Part shown: positions 21,799 through 31,866 of the stretch, piece by piece
Layout: every line of letters begins with the position of its first letter
Position numbering within the stretch: position 1 is the first letter of the stretch
Assembly: GCA_963575745.1 (NCBI GenBank)
Contig: CAUYUJ010016699.1
Coordinates: 157,001 to 221,000, forward strand
Source of the DNA: Prorocentrum cordatum
Taxonomy: Eukaryota > Sar > Dinophyceae > Prorocentrales > Prorocentraceae
Length of the DNA: 64,000 bases
Reading direction: 5' to 3'
Program-made: the position numbers and the translations under genes
The notes under the pieces: generated by a model
Databases searched by the model: none
Told to the model about the DNA's origin: nothing
Seen by the model: only the letters and a program-made list of their open reading frames with translations

Positions 21799-21954
21799 CT
21801 CGCGGGCTGCGGGCGCGGGGATTGGGGACGGGGATGCTCTTTCTTCTCCTCGTCACTCTTTCCGCCTCCTCGACATCCTTGCCCCCTCCCGCTTCTCCTC
21901 CTCCCTCCTCCTCTTCCGCCTTCTCCATCCCTCGCTAGGAGCGAGAACGATCGA

Positions 21955-22035
21955 TTTCTCTCTCTCTCTCTCTCTTTCGTTCTGTCTCTTTCGCTCTCTA
22001 TTTTTCTGTGTGTCTCTCTCTCTCTCTCTTTATGT
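21955..22035. repeat. (CT)n microsatellite
   Basis: Two CT runs separated by about 30 bp. Confidence 0.9.
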
Positions 22036-22119
22036 GTATGTCTGTATGGCTATATATACACATATGTATGCATATTTCATCTTAGCTAACGTGGACCCCA
22101 ACCAATATGTTCTAGCATG

Positions 22120-22400
22120 CTATATGGTGCAATCTATGTCGTGCAACCTATGTGGTGTCATATGCGAGGTATGTGGTGTAAGCCATGTGGTGCAGCTTAC
22201 GTGGTGCAATGTATGTGCTGCAATCTATTTGGTGCAACATCTATGGTGCAAGCCATGTGGCGCAGCATCGCAGAGCAACGCAACCACAACTATGTAACTC
22301 AATGTTGCGCAACGCACCGCAACACGCGAAGCGATTCAGTGCAAACACATGCAGACTAATGCGCAGCAGCGCAAATCAGCGCAAAGCAATGCGAAGCGGC
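22120..22400. repeat. ATGTGGTGCAA and GCAAWGCAATGC minisatellites
   Basis: First a CTATGTGGTGCAA array, then GCGCAAAGCAATGC-type repeats. The second motif is the reverse complement of the array at 52480-52820. Confidence 0.8.
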
Positions 22401-22560
22401 TGGCGACGAGGCGACGGGCGGCGACGAGGCGGCTACATGGCGGCCAGGGCGGCGCGCCGGCCAATGCGACGGGCGGCGACGAGGCGGCCAGACCGACGCG
22501 CAGGCCCAGACGGCGGGCGGCGACGAGGCGGCGACGTGGCGGCGACGGCGGCGACATAGC
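22401..22560. repeat. GGCGGCGACGA minisatellite
   Basis: Imperfect GCGGCGACGAGGCG units. Confidence 0.85.
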
Positions 22561-22737
22561 TCCAGGTAGACGCGCCGGCCCAGATCTTTAGACCAGGAAT
22601 AAGAATCCCTCAGGGCAATCACTGTCACTGTTTGGGAAGCATCAATAAATAATCAATATAGAGGCTGGATGGGGCGATCGAAATATACCTATAGCGCATG
22701 GCGAGGCAAAGAAAAAGAGAGATAGCGAGGAACAAAC

Positions 22738-22738
<1 letters not shown>

Positions 22739-22769
<31 letters not shown>

Positions 22770-22785
22770 GAGAGAGAGATAGAGA
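22739..22785. repeat. (GA)n microsatellite
   Basis: GA dinucleotides with two interruptions. Confidence 0.95.
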
Positions 22786-22842
22786 TGAGGAAATGTGGAC
22801 ATGCATGATCATAATTTGGATTTGGTCTCTTCAATAGGCAGC

Positions 22843-22930
22843 CTCGCCGAAGTTCTGGGCGACAATGTCGCCGTACCCAACGGTGGTCATGGTCGTCAAG
22901 GTGAAATACAATGAATATCCGAATTTGTGC
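22843..22930 (-). CDS. K+ channel exon: pore helix and selectivity filter
   Basis: Reads HKFGYSLYFTLTTMT then TVGYGDIVAQNFGE. TTVGYGD is the hallmark potassium selectivity filter, and YFTLTTMT is a typical EAG/CNG-family pore helix. The donor is GAG followed by GC. The upstream boundary is uncertain: an AAG acceptor at 22931-22932 gives 88 nt, which does not keep phase 0 with the S5 exon. An intermediate exon, another acceptor or a base error may account for this. Confidence 0.93.
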
Positions 22931-23140
22931 CTTGAGCACATAGCGGAGTGCCCCACCAAGGCTCATGCGACTGTGAGTGGTAAGTGCGTCGTGCAATCCT
23001 CAAGGGCCCAGAACCCGATTTGCCAGAATTCCCAAGCGCTCTCGGGGTGTGACGAGCGAGCCCTCCGAACGCAGAAGTTGCTGAGAATGACAAAGGGACG
23101 TACCCAACCCACCGATACGTCTGGCAACGCCATTTTCAGC

Positions 23141-23290
23141 GGCGAGCCCAGGGGGGGAGTGAGAAGGAGCGGGCCTTCTCAGAAGGCTCGGAAGTTCCCC
23201 GGCCTTTCAGAAAGCGCGAGGGCTTTTGAGAAGTCCCGCCGCATTCTGAGAGGCCTTCTCCTTCTCACTTCCCCCACGCGCCCGCCGCCG
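23141..23290. mobile_element. Fold-back MITE, GGCGAGC...AGTGAGAAGG family, copy 1
   Basis: 150-bp palindromic element. The left arm GGCGAGCCCAGGGGGGGAGT pairs with a right-end CTTCTCACTTCCCCC...CGCCGCCG arm. Internal short palindromes such as CCTTCTCAGAAGG. Same family at 23420, 39600 and 59087. Confidence 0.8.
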
Positions 23291-23419
23291 AATTCAATGA
23301 CCCGGCTTGATGCACCACTTGGCTGGACCTCCCAGTGGCTCGCGGAACTGCCCACCGTTTCGCGGTCGGCGGCGCAAAGAGAGGCCAGGCCTGATCCGCA
23401 TCTGGGCAGGACACAACTC

Positions 23420-23586
23420 TCGGCGGCGAGCGAGGGGGGAAGTGAGAAGGAGAAGGCCTTCTCAGAAGGCGGCGGGACTTGTCAGAATCCATCGCGCCTT
23501 CTGGAAATTTTGTTTTTGTCTTCGGGGAAGGCTTAGACTTCTGAGAAAGCCCGCCCCTTCCCACTTCCCCCCGGGCTCGCCGCCGA
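23420..23586. mobile_element. Fold-back MITE, same family, copy 2
   Basis: 167 bp with terminal inverted repeats TCGGCGGCGAGC / GCTCGCCGCCGA and subterminal GGGGGGAAGTGAGAAGG / CCTTCCCACTTCCCCCC. Confidence 0.88.
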
Positions 23587-24182
23587 CACTCCGCTGGACC
23601 TCCAAGCGGCTCGCGAAAGCGGCGGCAATTGCCCGGTTTGGAAGCATCCGGGTAGGCGATGCCCCGCGCGGAGCTGCTCGGAACACCACTCCGCGGGACC
23701 TCCTCCCAGGAGGCTCGCTGAGGAGCGTGCCGGCAGCTGTGCGCGGCTCGCCGCGCTTTGGGATGCGATGGAAGGGGGAGACAGACCAACACGTGCTCTA
23801 CTCGCCATCGCTCGGACGTCCATTCCCTGTGTTTCTTGTCGGTTTCGGGCGTGGCTCTTTCGCCAAATGATCAAGGATGCTCCTCGATGGTCCTCGCCGA
23901 AGGAAAAATGCACACGTCCGAGCGATGCCAAGTAGTCTAGTCAAAACGAGTTCCCAACCGCCGCAGTGATGGGACGCAAAACGTTGGTCTGACCACTGTG
24001 GGCCTCAGATGGCTTTCCCACCACGCAGCTCCCCAGAGGACCCCCACGTCCCCCAGAGACCCTCGGGAGGACCCCTGGGCACCCCCAAAAGATTCCTTGA
24101 ATCACCCCCTGACTCCACGAGGCACGGTGGCAGAATGGGCCGCCAGCCACTAGATAGAAGAAGAAACAACGGCATGAACATC
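23587..24182. other. Unassigned intron sequence
   Basis: Contains a stretch related to the dispersed family around 24.4 kb (CACGAGGCACGGTGGCAGAA near 24115). No exon recognised. Confidence 0.4.
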
Positions 24183-24332
24183 ATAAGCTTTTGGCCTTCC
24201 GCGCGGATTTCTTGGATCCGCGCTAGACCCCCCTCGCTGGCGCGCGGAGCGCGCCGAGGGCGGCGCCCGAGGCGCCGCTGAGGGGGCCCCAGCGCGGATC
24301 CAATAAATCCGCGCGGAGCGCCACAAGTTTAT
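24183..24332. mobile_element. Fold-back MITE, ATAARCTTKTGGC family
   Basis: 150-bp palindrome. The left arm ATAAGCTTTTGGC...CCGCGCGGATTT...TGGATCCGCGCT pairs with the right arm reading, in reverse complement, ATAAACTTGTGGC...CCGCGCGGATTTATTGGATC. Arms of about 43 bp around a GGCGCC-rich centre. Confidence 0.88.
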
Positions 24333-24370
24333 CTTTATGCCATTGTTTTTTCTTCGTTCAAAGGATTCCT

Positions 24371-24589
24371 AGAACTCCCCCTGAAAGCTCCACAGGGCAC
24401 GGAGGCCGAATGGGCCGCAAGCCACCACGCCGCCCCCTGTCGATTCATCGCAGGGGTGCCTGGCGTGCCGAATCCAATCGGTTTTGGTTTTGGTTCTTTT
24501 CCAAAAGAACTCCCCCTGGGACTTCGGCCCGTCCCGCCGGCCACCTGAAAGGATGCCGAAAGATCTTCCAGAGGTGGTCGCAAAGGGTT
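24371..24589. repeat. Dispersed repeat segment (CCGCCCCCTGTCGATTCATC)
   Basis: 24426-24560 is nearly identical to 32052-32186, including GGTTTTGGTTTTGGTTCTTT and CCCCCTGGGACTTCGGCCCG. A more diverged copy is at 42424-42550. Confidence 0.88.
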
Positions 24590-24905
24590 TTCCGTCCCAG
24601 ATGGCTCCAAGATGGCCTTCAAGACGGCCAAGATGGCCTCTAAGACGGCTAAGATGGCTCCAAGATGCCTCCAGGATGGCCCAACATGCAACCAAGACGG
24701 CCTATGATGGCCTCAAGATGGCCCAAAACGGCCCAAGAGGCTCCCAAGAGGCCTCCAAGACGGCCCAGAGAGGCCTCCCAAAACGGCTCCCGACGGCGTC
24801 AGACATGCCAGGAACCCACCAAGATGGCCGAAGTTGTCTCGAAGCTGGCCCAGGACGGCCCGAGAGGCCTCCAAGAGGCCTTCAGGAAGGCCAGAACAGG
24901 CCAAC
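24590..24905 (-). repeat. GGCC-rich array, copy d
   Basis: CCAAGATGGCCT/CCAAGACGGCC 12-mers, ending CAGGAAGGCC. Confidence 0.9.
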
Positions 24906-25085
24906 AACATTTATTTATTTATGTATGTATTTATCTATCTATTTATCTATTCATTAATTAATTAATGAATTAATGAATTAATGAATTAATTGATTGATTG
25001 ATTAATTAATTAATTCATTAATTAATTAATTAATCAATCAATTAATTGATATTATATTTATATTTATATTTATATATATATATAA
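24906..25085. repeat. ATTT / TTAA AT-rich microsatellite
   Basis: TTTA tetramers, ATTAATGA repeats, then a TATATT/AT run. Confidence 0.95.
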
Positions 25086-25673
25086 GGAAGGATTTTGACA
25101 GTTGCTTCTTTTCGGCCTTCCGACGGCCCGAGACGGCCTCAGAGCCCCCAAAGATCGCCCAAGAGGCCTCCAAGATGGCCCAAGAGGCCCCAAAGACGGC
25201 CCAGGAGGCATTTAAGACGCCCAAGATGGCCTCCAAGACGGCCCTGGAGCATTCCAAGAGGGCCCCAAGTCGGCCCAGAGAGACACCCCAAACGGCTTCC
25301 GACGGCGTCAGACGGGCTAGGAGCCCACCAAGACGGCCGAAGATGGCCTTAAGATGGCCCAGCAGGCCTCCAAGAGGGCCTCCAGGAAGGCCCGAAAAAG
25401 GCCAAGGATTGTGGCATCTGCTTGTTTTCGGCCTTCCGGCGGCCCGAGACGGCCCAAGTGCCCCCAAAGATCGCCCAAGACGGCCCCAAGAGGCCCCCAA
25501 GACGGCCCTAGAGGCCCTTAAAACGCTCAAGATGGCCTCCAAGACGGCCAAAGAGCCCTCCAAGAGGTCCTCCAAGAAGGCCCGGAAGGGTCAACATAGC
25601 CTCCAGACGGCCACGATGACCTTCAAGATGCCCATCTGTTCCCCGAAGGCTTTCCAAACCGATTCGGGGAACA
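25086..25673 (-). repeat. GGCC-rich array, copy e, with tail; left flank of the DIRS-like element
   Basis: Two leader-plus-array units (leaders near 25086 and 25395). The tail, GAAGGCTTTCCAAACCGATT then CGGGGAACA, is cut at CATG by the element; its continuation resumes at 31958. Confidence 0.9.
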
Positions 25674-25754
25674 CATGTTTAGTCTCTCACACAGCGGTGG
25701 ATGCGTCTCGAACCTCACGGGCAGCGTCTACGCGCAGCCGCTGCCAGTCGTCCC
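25674..25754 (-). repeat. DIRS split repeat B2
   Basis: 81 bp starting CATGTTTAGTCTCTCACACA on the plus strand and ending GTCGTCCC. Pairs with 25906-25986; marks the 3' terminus of the element. Confidence 0.93.
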
Positions 25755-25818
25755 ACGGTGAGACCAGTCTTGACCGATACACATATAAAACATGGAAAAA
25801 ACAGCGTTTGGGGGAGGG

Positions 25819-25909
25819 CCGGTTGATCTCGTGAGCCAAAGGTTATGTCAGGAGACGAAGGGAGCGACAGGACGTTATGAACAAACATTTCTGCGCGCGC
25901 ACTCCCATG
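25819..25909 (-). repeat. DIRS split repeat A2
   Basis: 91 bp starting CCGGTTGATCTCGTGAGCCA on the plus strand, overlapping B1 by four bases (CATG). Pairs with 31867-31957. Confidence 0.93.
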
Positions 25910-25986
25910 TTTAGTCTCTCACACAGCGGTGGGCACGTCTCGAGTCTCACGGGCAGTGTCTACGCGCAGCCGCTGCCAGTCGTCCC
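25906..25986 (-). repeat. DIRS split repeat B1
   Basis: 81-bp partner of B2 with six substitutions. It directly abuts A2, as required for a split-repeat circle junction. Confidence 0.93.
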
Positions 25987-26109
25987 GAACCATCCCAAAC
26001 CAGATGATCACAAGATTGGAAAGCGAGCGCACCAGGGCACGGAAAAGACGAGTAAGAGACTAAAGATCCGAGCAGAGCCAGTCAGCACCCCCGAAGCTTA
26101 GATCTGGTG

Positions 26110-26790
26110 GGGGCTAGAAGGGCAAAGGCCCGATCACGGGCCAGGGTGCGAAGATATTCGGCTGCTCTAGCGGTCCAGTGAACTCCCGTCTTGGATTTTC
26201 CTGAAAAGGTGCCAATGCGCTTTCCCCGTGCGGGAGCACAGACCCCTTCGGGCCCAGCGCTGCTTAACCAGCCTACTACAATCATATGCGCAAATATTGC
26301 CTACGAAGAACTTCGTTCTCTTCCTCCATCGTGTACCGTACTGGCACTGGTCACACACTATCTCGGAACACCATTCTGCACCAAGCAATTCGTGAAGGGC
26401 TGGGGTTTTAAAAGCATACGAACTACCTGGATTCTCAAGGAACTAAGGGGCTCCATGGGCCACGCGCGCTCGGATGAGCTGCGCACTAGCGTTGAGAAGG
26501 GCGTTCCCGTGATCGATGCGGGCCTGCAAGTGGGAGGGCAAGCCTGGGAGTCCCATTGGCTGGAGCTCCGACCTGAGGCGCCCTGCCTGGGCTATTGAAA
26601 AAGAGGTACAGGGCAGTGCAATCATTGCTCCCGCGATTCTCCCCGCTCGGACGTCCGAGAGCAACTTCATTCGCCAGCCATGGCCGATGCAGAATATCAG
26701 AACCTTTCTTAATCTCGAGCTCTCTACAAGCGTAACCCTGGCGGCGGATGGCCAGTGCGGCTCCGCCTGTCCCTGAGAAGACATCCATGT
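26110..26790 (-). pseudogene. DIRS-like element: methyltransferase-like domain (broken)
   Basis: The domain opens WYMDVFSGTGGAALAIRRQG, a class I SAM-binding glycine-rich motif. In a second frame it continues with IALPCTSFSIAQ and GNALLNASAQLI, and in a third with YGTRWRKRTKFF and LCSRTGKAHW. This order is what I expect for the C-terminal methylase-like module of dinoflagellate DIRS-type elements. It needs at least two frame changes, so it is not functional here. It overlaps the end of the recombinase frame. Confidence 0.75.
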
Positions 26791-26811
26791 ACCACTGGCC
26801 TCGCGACTCTT

Positions 26812-27906
26812 CTAGCTGCAGGGCGTTGCGACCCTGCCCTGTGGGATAACATCCTTTAGCTGTCGCTCGCATTCCTGCAGGCGCAATCCGAGGCTTAAGG
26901 GGCACCGCAGCCAGCTGTGACGGGGCCACGCCTGTGTCGTGTATCTCCCCACGCTGGTGTCCACTATCCACCTTCTTCGCTGCTTCACTCTGCTGGGGAG
27001 CTCCCAGTGGCTGAATTCCCAGACCACCTTTCGAGGCATTTGACCGCCCGAGATGCGCCGGAGAGGCCCGATGAATTGGGGCCAGGGGCTGTCTAACATC
27101 TTCAGGTGCCCGAGCTCGCCCATCTCGCCGGCAACTGCCCTCTCCGCTGGCAGCAACAGCAGGCTCCCAAAGCTGTGGGCTCCCCGCGTCGCCAGGCAGC
27201 TCTCGGGTCCCAGCGCCAGGAGGCTGCTCAGACACAGGTAAGCACTCGCTGAGAGCGACGCGGACGGCGCCACGTGCGCCTCTCCGCGCTTCACCATCTC
27301 GTCGGCCAGTCCAGCCCAAGGGCCACCCAGCTTCGGTCGACGCGACCACGCGGGGGCTACCCGTCGCCAGCCCTCGGGAGCTTTGCCGGCCCATGGGGTA
27401 CGGCGATCGCCGAGCTGCCCGAGCCGCGGCCCCGCGCGCCTCCGCGCGGCCGTCGGCCTGGCCCCACGACAGGCCCGCCCTTCCAGGAAAAAGACTTGCA
27501 CGGCCGGGCGCGCCAACGACTCGTCGACGTCCGCGTCGGTCAGGCCCTTGGACCCGGCCTGGTGCCCCACGTGGATCGTCTCCTGCACGGCCAGCCGTTC
27601 GAGCAAGCTGCCCTCCGCGTTCAGCAGCTCGCAGGCCTCCGACACGTAGCTTACCGCAGGTTGCCTGCGAAGCCGCCGCCGTGGCGCTCGCTTTCTGCAT
27701 GCGACCGCCAGCTCGGCGCCCTCGGACGTCGCCCCAGTGCTGCTGGAGATGCTCTGCTGTGCAGCGCCCCAACCAGACGCTGTGACGAGTTGGGTGTCGA
27801 TGGGGGTCCCGCTCCTGCACCGGCGATGCCTCCAGCGCCGGCTGGGCGGGCCTCTGGGCTGACCCCCCGCCCTGAGGGGTGCCCGCCCCTGACCGCAGCC
27901 GCGCAA
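26812..27906 (-). pseudogene. DIRS-like element: tyrosine recombinase region (decayed)
   Basis: 364-codon frame. Visible landmarks in order: LTDADVDESLARPAVQVFF (core-binding-like), APEGWRRVAPAWSRRP, ADEMVKRGEAHVA, LLLPAERAV, MLDSPWPQFIGPL and near the end RRWIVDTSVGRYTTQAWPRH. The last corresponds to the RWRSHTSVQRY-type box with the candidate catalytic Tyr. The arginine upstream of an expected RHSGAS box is not clear, so catalysis is doubtful. A long N-terminal Ala/Arg-rich part is probably out of frame. Confidence 0.75.
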
Positions 27907-28732
27907 GCCCTGGCCTCGGCTGCTACGCCAACTGCTGGGCCGCGCTCGGCTCCCTCTTCCGCTCCGCGAGGCCCGCGGCCCTCGCTGACGCAGCGTCGAA
28001 GAGCACCGACGGCGTCCAGCGCGTCATCGGCGCCCCGAGGCCTCCCCGCGGCCGGCCATGAGTCGCTCCCACTATCTGCAGCGCGGATTGGCTCGAGCAC
28101 CAGAGTCTCGATCGACGCCAGAAGGGGCAGGCGCCCCGCTGGTTCGAGCCGAAACGGCTACGAGATTCGATGGTGGTGGACAGCCGGGCGGCGACGAGGA
28201 AGAGGGGGGGGCAGTGGCCTCATCCAGAACAGACCTCTCGTCGCAGGTCTGCGCTCCATCAACCTTGAGATGGCCCCCGGGACGTGCGCACTACTCCCTT
28301 CGAAGGGTCGTGAATTCGAGGAGGGCCGCCGGCGCTGTTGAGCTCTGACGGCATCCACCGCGCCACCGCGCGCATGTTCTTCGCGAGGCAGTAGCTACAG
28401 AAACGACGCACTTGATTCACAAAAATCTCTTGCACGACATCTATCGAATGCCAAACTGACCGCCGTATTATCTACCAACAGCAACTCACAAAGGTTCCTC
28501 CGTCCAACAATGAGAAGAGCAACCCTACGAAGGTCCATAACAAGTGCGCGGGCCTCGAGGTGCACAACCCCCTGTTTCCAACGCCAGGGCCCCCAACAAG
28601 TCGAGCTTCACAACTGCGGGTCCAAGCCGACCCGAGAAACCTCCGAAAACTCAAAGTCGAGGTCCCAGACGCCCAGGGGCAGTGCCGCTCAACCTAAAGA
28701 CCCTCCAGCTCCTAGCAAACTCTCGACACGGC

Positions 28733-28996
28733 TCAAAAGGGCCTCGGAGGTTCCTTCGACGATGCCCCCCCCCCCCTGGCAGAAGCTCGGGCGTTCGCGG
28801 CTTCGGGCACCAAAAACGTGTCCCTCTCGCGACGCCGTCCAGTCTCCTGCGCCAGGCCAAGGGGCCGCCACGTCTCGGTCCCGCCAAAACCGTATTCCGA
28901 GGCGTCGGAGGCGACTGCGAGCTGATTCCAAGGTCGAAACCAATCGCTGCGCAAGAAAACGATCAAGCCTGGGAAAACACGAAGCTCGTCAATCAC
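28733..28996 (-). pseudogene. DIRS-like element: RNase-H-like segment
   Basis: Short minus frame containing LAVASDASEYGFGGTETW. The SDASxxGxG box is the first catalytic-aspartate motif of the RNase H domain that follows RT in these elements. Flanking frames are shifted relative to the RT. Confidence 0.65.
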
Positions 28997-29002
28997 ACTA
29001 GG

Positions 29003-30049
29003 TCACAGAGGTTTCGCGTGAAGATATTTTTCTGCACAAAGGCATAGCAGGCGTGGGGGCAGGCAAGCACAGGCCGCCGCGACATTGCCAGGAAGGTGAT
29101 ATGTCCCAGCAACACCTCCAGCGCGCTGCCTGCGCAGCGCCCGCGCAGGAGGAGCCCAGCAATCGCCTGCCGGGCCCGCGGCCTCCTCTTGCCCGACGCC
29201 CGCGTCTACAGCTGCCCGTCGACCTCCGGCCTGCTCGTGAACCAGCAGCCCCCTCCGGGTGAAGGCGTCGGTCACGCCCTCGAGCGTCCTCTCAATCATG
29301 GTCCCGTCTGTTCCCAGCACGCCCATGTTGTCGACGTAAAGATAGTGCCGGAAGGGGGCCCTTTTGCTCGCAGCCCAGCACCAATGGCCGCCCGCGATCC
29401 CGCGGCAAGGTGTCCACGCCCAGCGGCGTGCGAATTCCTCTCCAGACACCTGGCAGCGGAACAAGCTCCACGAGAAGCCCGTCGGGAGAGCCACTGGGCA
29501 GGGCCACGGCTGCTCGTTGCCCGTCAGCAGCTGCCCCTCCACCGCCTCGCCAGCGAGCCCCAGGGCTCCGCTCCGAGCTGGTGGGGAACAGAAGTAGAGC
29601 CGCAAGAAGGTGGGCATCCGAAAGGGGTGGGCGGCGTCCTTCACGTCAGCTATGCCCACCGTGATGGACGAGCACTCGCGCAGGTCGCCCACCAGCTCGC
29701 TCTCGGGCCTCTCGCGGGCGTCCAGATCAAGCTCGATGCCGCTCAGGCCTTCCGCGGTGATCGGGCCCACGCTGGGGGGCCGCCTGAAGTGCCGGTTGGA
29801 GCGCCGAGCATCAAGAATAAGTCGTTGGCGCTCACGGCCATTCTTCCACGGGCAGAAGATGCCGACCCTCTCGAGCGGCCCCAGCGTGAAGTCGAGGAGA
29901 CCACGCGCCATCAGGTCCGTCAAAAAAGCAGTGTGCACAGTCTTGCGGTTCACCAATGCGGTATCGCAGTAGCGCTGAGTGCCGTCGCGCGCGAGGTCGG
30001 GCTCGGCCTCGCCGACGGGCTCAAGCATGCGCTCGCCTTCCCGCTCCAA
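29003..30049 (-). pseudogene. DIRS-like element: reverse transcriptase
   Basis: 348-codon frame. RT landmarks: RQRLILDARRSNRHFR (finger region), VGIADVKDAAHPFRMP (first catalytic Asp), PTGFSWSLFRCQ, and the active-site box LYVDNMGVLG. YVDN replaces YxDD, as is common in dinoflagellate elements of this kind. After residue about 265 the correct sequence continues in another frame (LEVLLGHITFLAMSRRP), so the gene is frameshifted. Confidence 0.85.
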
Positions 30050-30148
30050 GGAGTAGCGGCCCCGTCTGCCGCAGACGTCGCCGATGTAGGGGGGCCCTCC
30101 ACAGTCTCAGGGAGCGACGGCCGGCCGCGATGAAAGGGCGCCAGTGAG

Positions 30149-30565
30149 TCATTGGCCGCCCCCGCGCCATGCAAGGGATCGGCTGCGCAGCAACTCCAGT
30201 AGGGCCACTTGCGCTGATGGGGCGTCGAGGCGGCGGCGCGCGCGCTGCTCGCCCTGGGCCAGCCCGTGCACGTACTGCGTAACGTCCTGCTGCGTGTCGT
30301 CACGTTCCAGCTGAGCCTCATGTCCGAGCTGGAAACCATGTGTCCAATTAAGCGCCCGTTGGGCGCCGTCAACCAGTTCGCTCTCTCGCCGACGGAGCGG
30401 CCGCCTCGCCGGCCGCCTGCCGCCGCGCCGATCGGGTCGCAGAGGGGCCGCCTCCAGCGGCAAAGGGAACGCGTCTCTGCTTCCCGAAGATGGCGCGGCG
30501 CGACCTGCTTCCACTTGAACGCGGCCCGGGCCAGGAGCTCGAGCCCGGGCCTCCTGGCCCGTCAT
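30149..30565 (-). pseudogene. DIRS-like element: pre-RT segment
   Basis: 139-codon frame with LVDGAQRALNWTHGFQ and SAQVALLELLRSRSL, a region that precedes the RT fingers in related elements. A frame change is needed to reach the RT frame. Confidence 0.6.
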
Positions 30566-30631
30566 GGCTTCGCGGCGGAGCCGCTAGCACGTCCGCGGCC
30601 GCCGTCGCGCCCTGCGCCGCCCTCCGCCATC

Positions 30632-31315
30632 TCAGTCTCGTCGCCGTCCCCGCTGTCCTCCTCGCAGGCCCCCCTCGGGGCTCCGAGAGGGGGCGGTGTT
30701 CAGCTCGTTCTTGTCCTTCGCCTTCTCGACGCCGTGCTTCCGCAGGCCTGGGGGGCCGCTGTCCGACGCGCCGCGCTTGGCCAGGGCGCACTTCACGCGA
30801 GGCTCGCCATCGTGCCATCTCATCATCGTCGACTCGCTCACGCCGACGTCCGCGCCTTCGATCGGCTCAACTACGAAGCCCATCACGACGGGCTCCTCGC
30901 AGCCGCGCGCGATCCAGCAGCTTCCCGCGGCCGCCCGCCTGAACGGTAGCGCGCCCGCTCCCGCGGCGCTCCTGGCGGGCTCCAGCGACGCCAGGGCGGC
31001 GCCCATGTCCTCCAGCTCTCTCGCAGACCGCGCCGCCGCCGAACCCGTGCTGCGCGCTAAGTCTGTCGGCGGTGGCCGCGGGGTGCCCGCGCGGGCCAGC
31101 GCGCGGAAGTGCTCAGTCGCCTTCTTCACCCGAGCTTGTCCGCGGGGTACTCGGGCCACCTGGGGAACTTGGCCCGCAGTGGGCGGGGGCCTGAGGCGTC
31201 CCGCTCCGACCAGGTGACCCGACGTAGGCCTGACTGGCTGCTGTCCGCCCCTCTCCCGTGCCCGTCGCCGTCGGGCGCCGTCTCGCGCCAGCTCCAGCCC
31301 ATCAGCCCCTTCCAC
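30632..31315 (-). pseudogene. DIRS-like element: gag-like region
   Basis: Open frame of 227 codons, Ala/Arg-rich, including KKATEHFRALARAG and SESTMMRWHDGEPRVKCALA. No domain recognised; placed as gag-like only from its position upstream of the RT. Confidence 0.4.
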
Positions 31316-31390
31316 TCCTCAGTGCTCGACACGGTCCCCCGCAGCTCGCGCCGCGGCATTTTCCTCTCGTGCTTCGCGGCTGGCGCGAGC

Positions 31391-31844
31391 CTAGGCAATG
31401 TGGCCTCGTCTGTGCCGACGCCGTCCGTCTCCGTCATCGGGCGAGCGTTCCTCCGAACTCGCGCCATCGAGACCGCGCCTCTGCCACAGGCCGCGAAGCT
31501 GCAGCAGCGCAGACACACCGCCCAGCAACCAGCCCAACCACTGGCTTCCAGGGGCCTCGCACTCAGGACGCTCGCGCACGCGCTCCGCTGGTGCTGCCCG
31601 CGAGCCGTCCTCCCGCGGCACGGGCTCGCTGGAGCGCTCGTCGCCAGGAGGGGGCGGCGCTCCGCCGCCTCTCAAGGTCTCGAGCTCGCTGACCGTGTCG
31701 ACCACAATCTCCCGCACACTCGGCCCCTTCGGCGCAGGCGGCGCGGGTCTTTCGGGCTCTGGCCCCAGTCGCCGAACCTCAGGCAGGCTCGCCAGCAACA
31801 AAAGCACAGCCCACTGCCAGTGGGCCACGCTCGTGCTCAGCATC
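31391..31844 (-). CDS. DIRS-like element ORF1: short hydrophobic-start protein
   Basis: Starts MLSTSVAHWQWAVLLLLASL 23 bp inside repeat A1 and runs about 150 codons to a stop at 31391. It has a hydrophobic N-terminal segment, a Pro-rich linker, IVVDTVSELETLRGG and a second hydrophobic stretch (WLGWLLGGVSALLQL). Likely the first ORF of the element. Function unknown. Confidence 0.5.
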
Positions 31845-31866
31845 CGGCGGCCGGCCCCGCAGCTCA

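Larger units (their letters stand above)
21799..22842 (-). other. K+ channel intron, repeat-filled
   Basis: 1.0-kb intron made largely of (CT)n at 21955-22035, an ATGTGGTGCAA minisatellite at 22120-22290, a GCAAWGCAATGC block to about 22400, a GGCGGCGACGA block to 22560, and (GA)n at 22739-22785. Confidence 0.7.
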
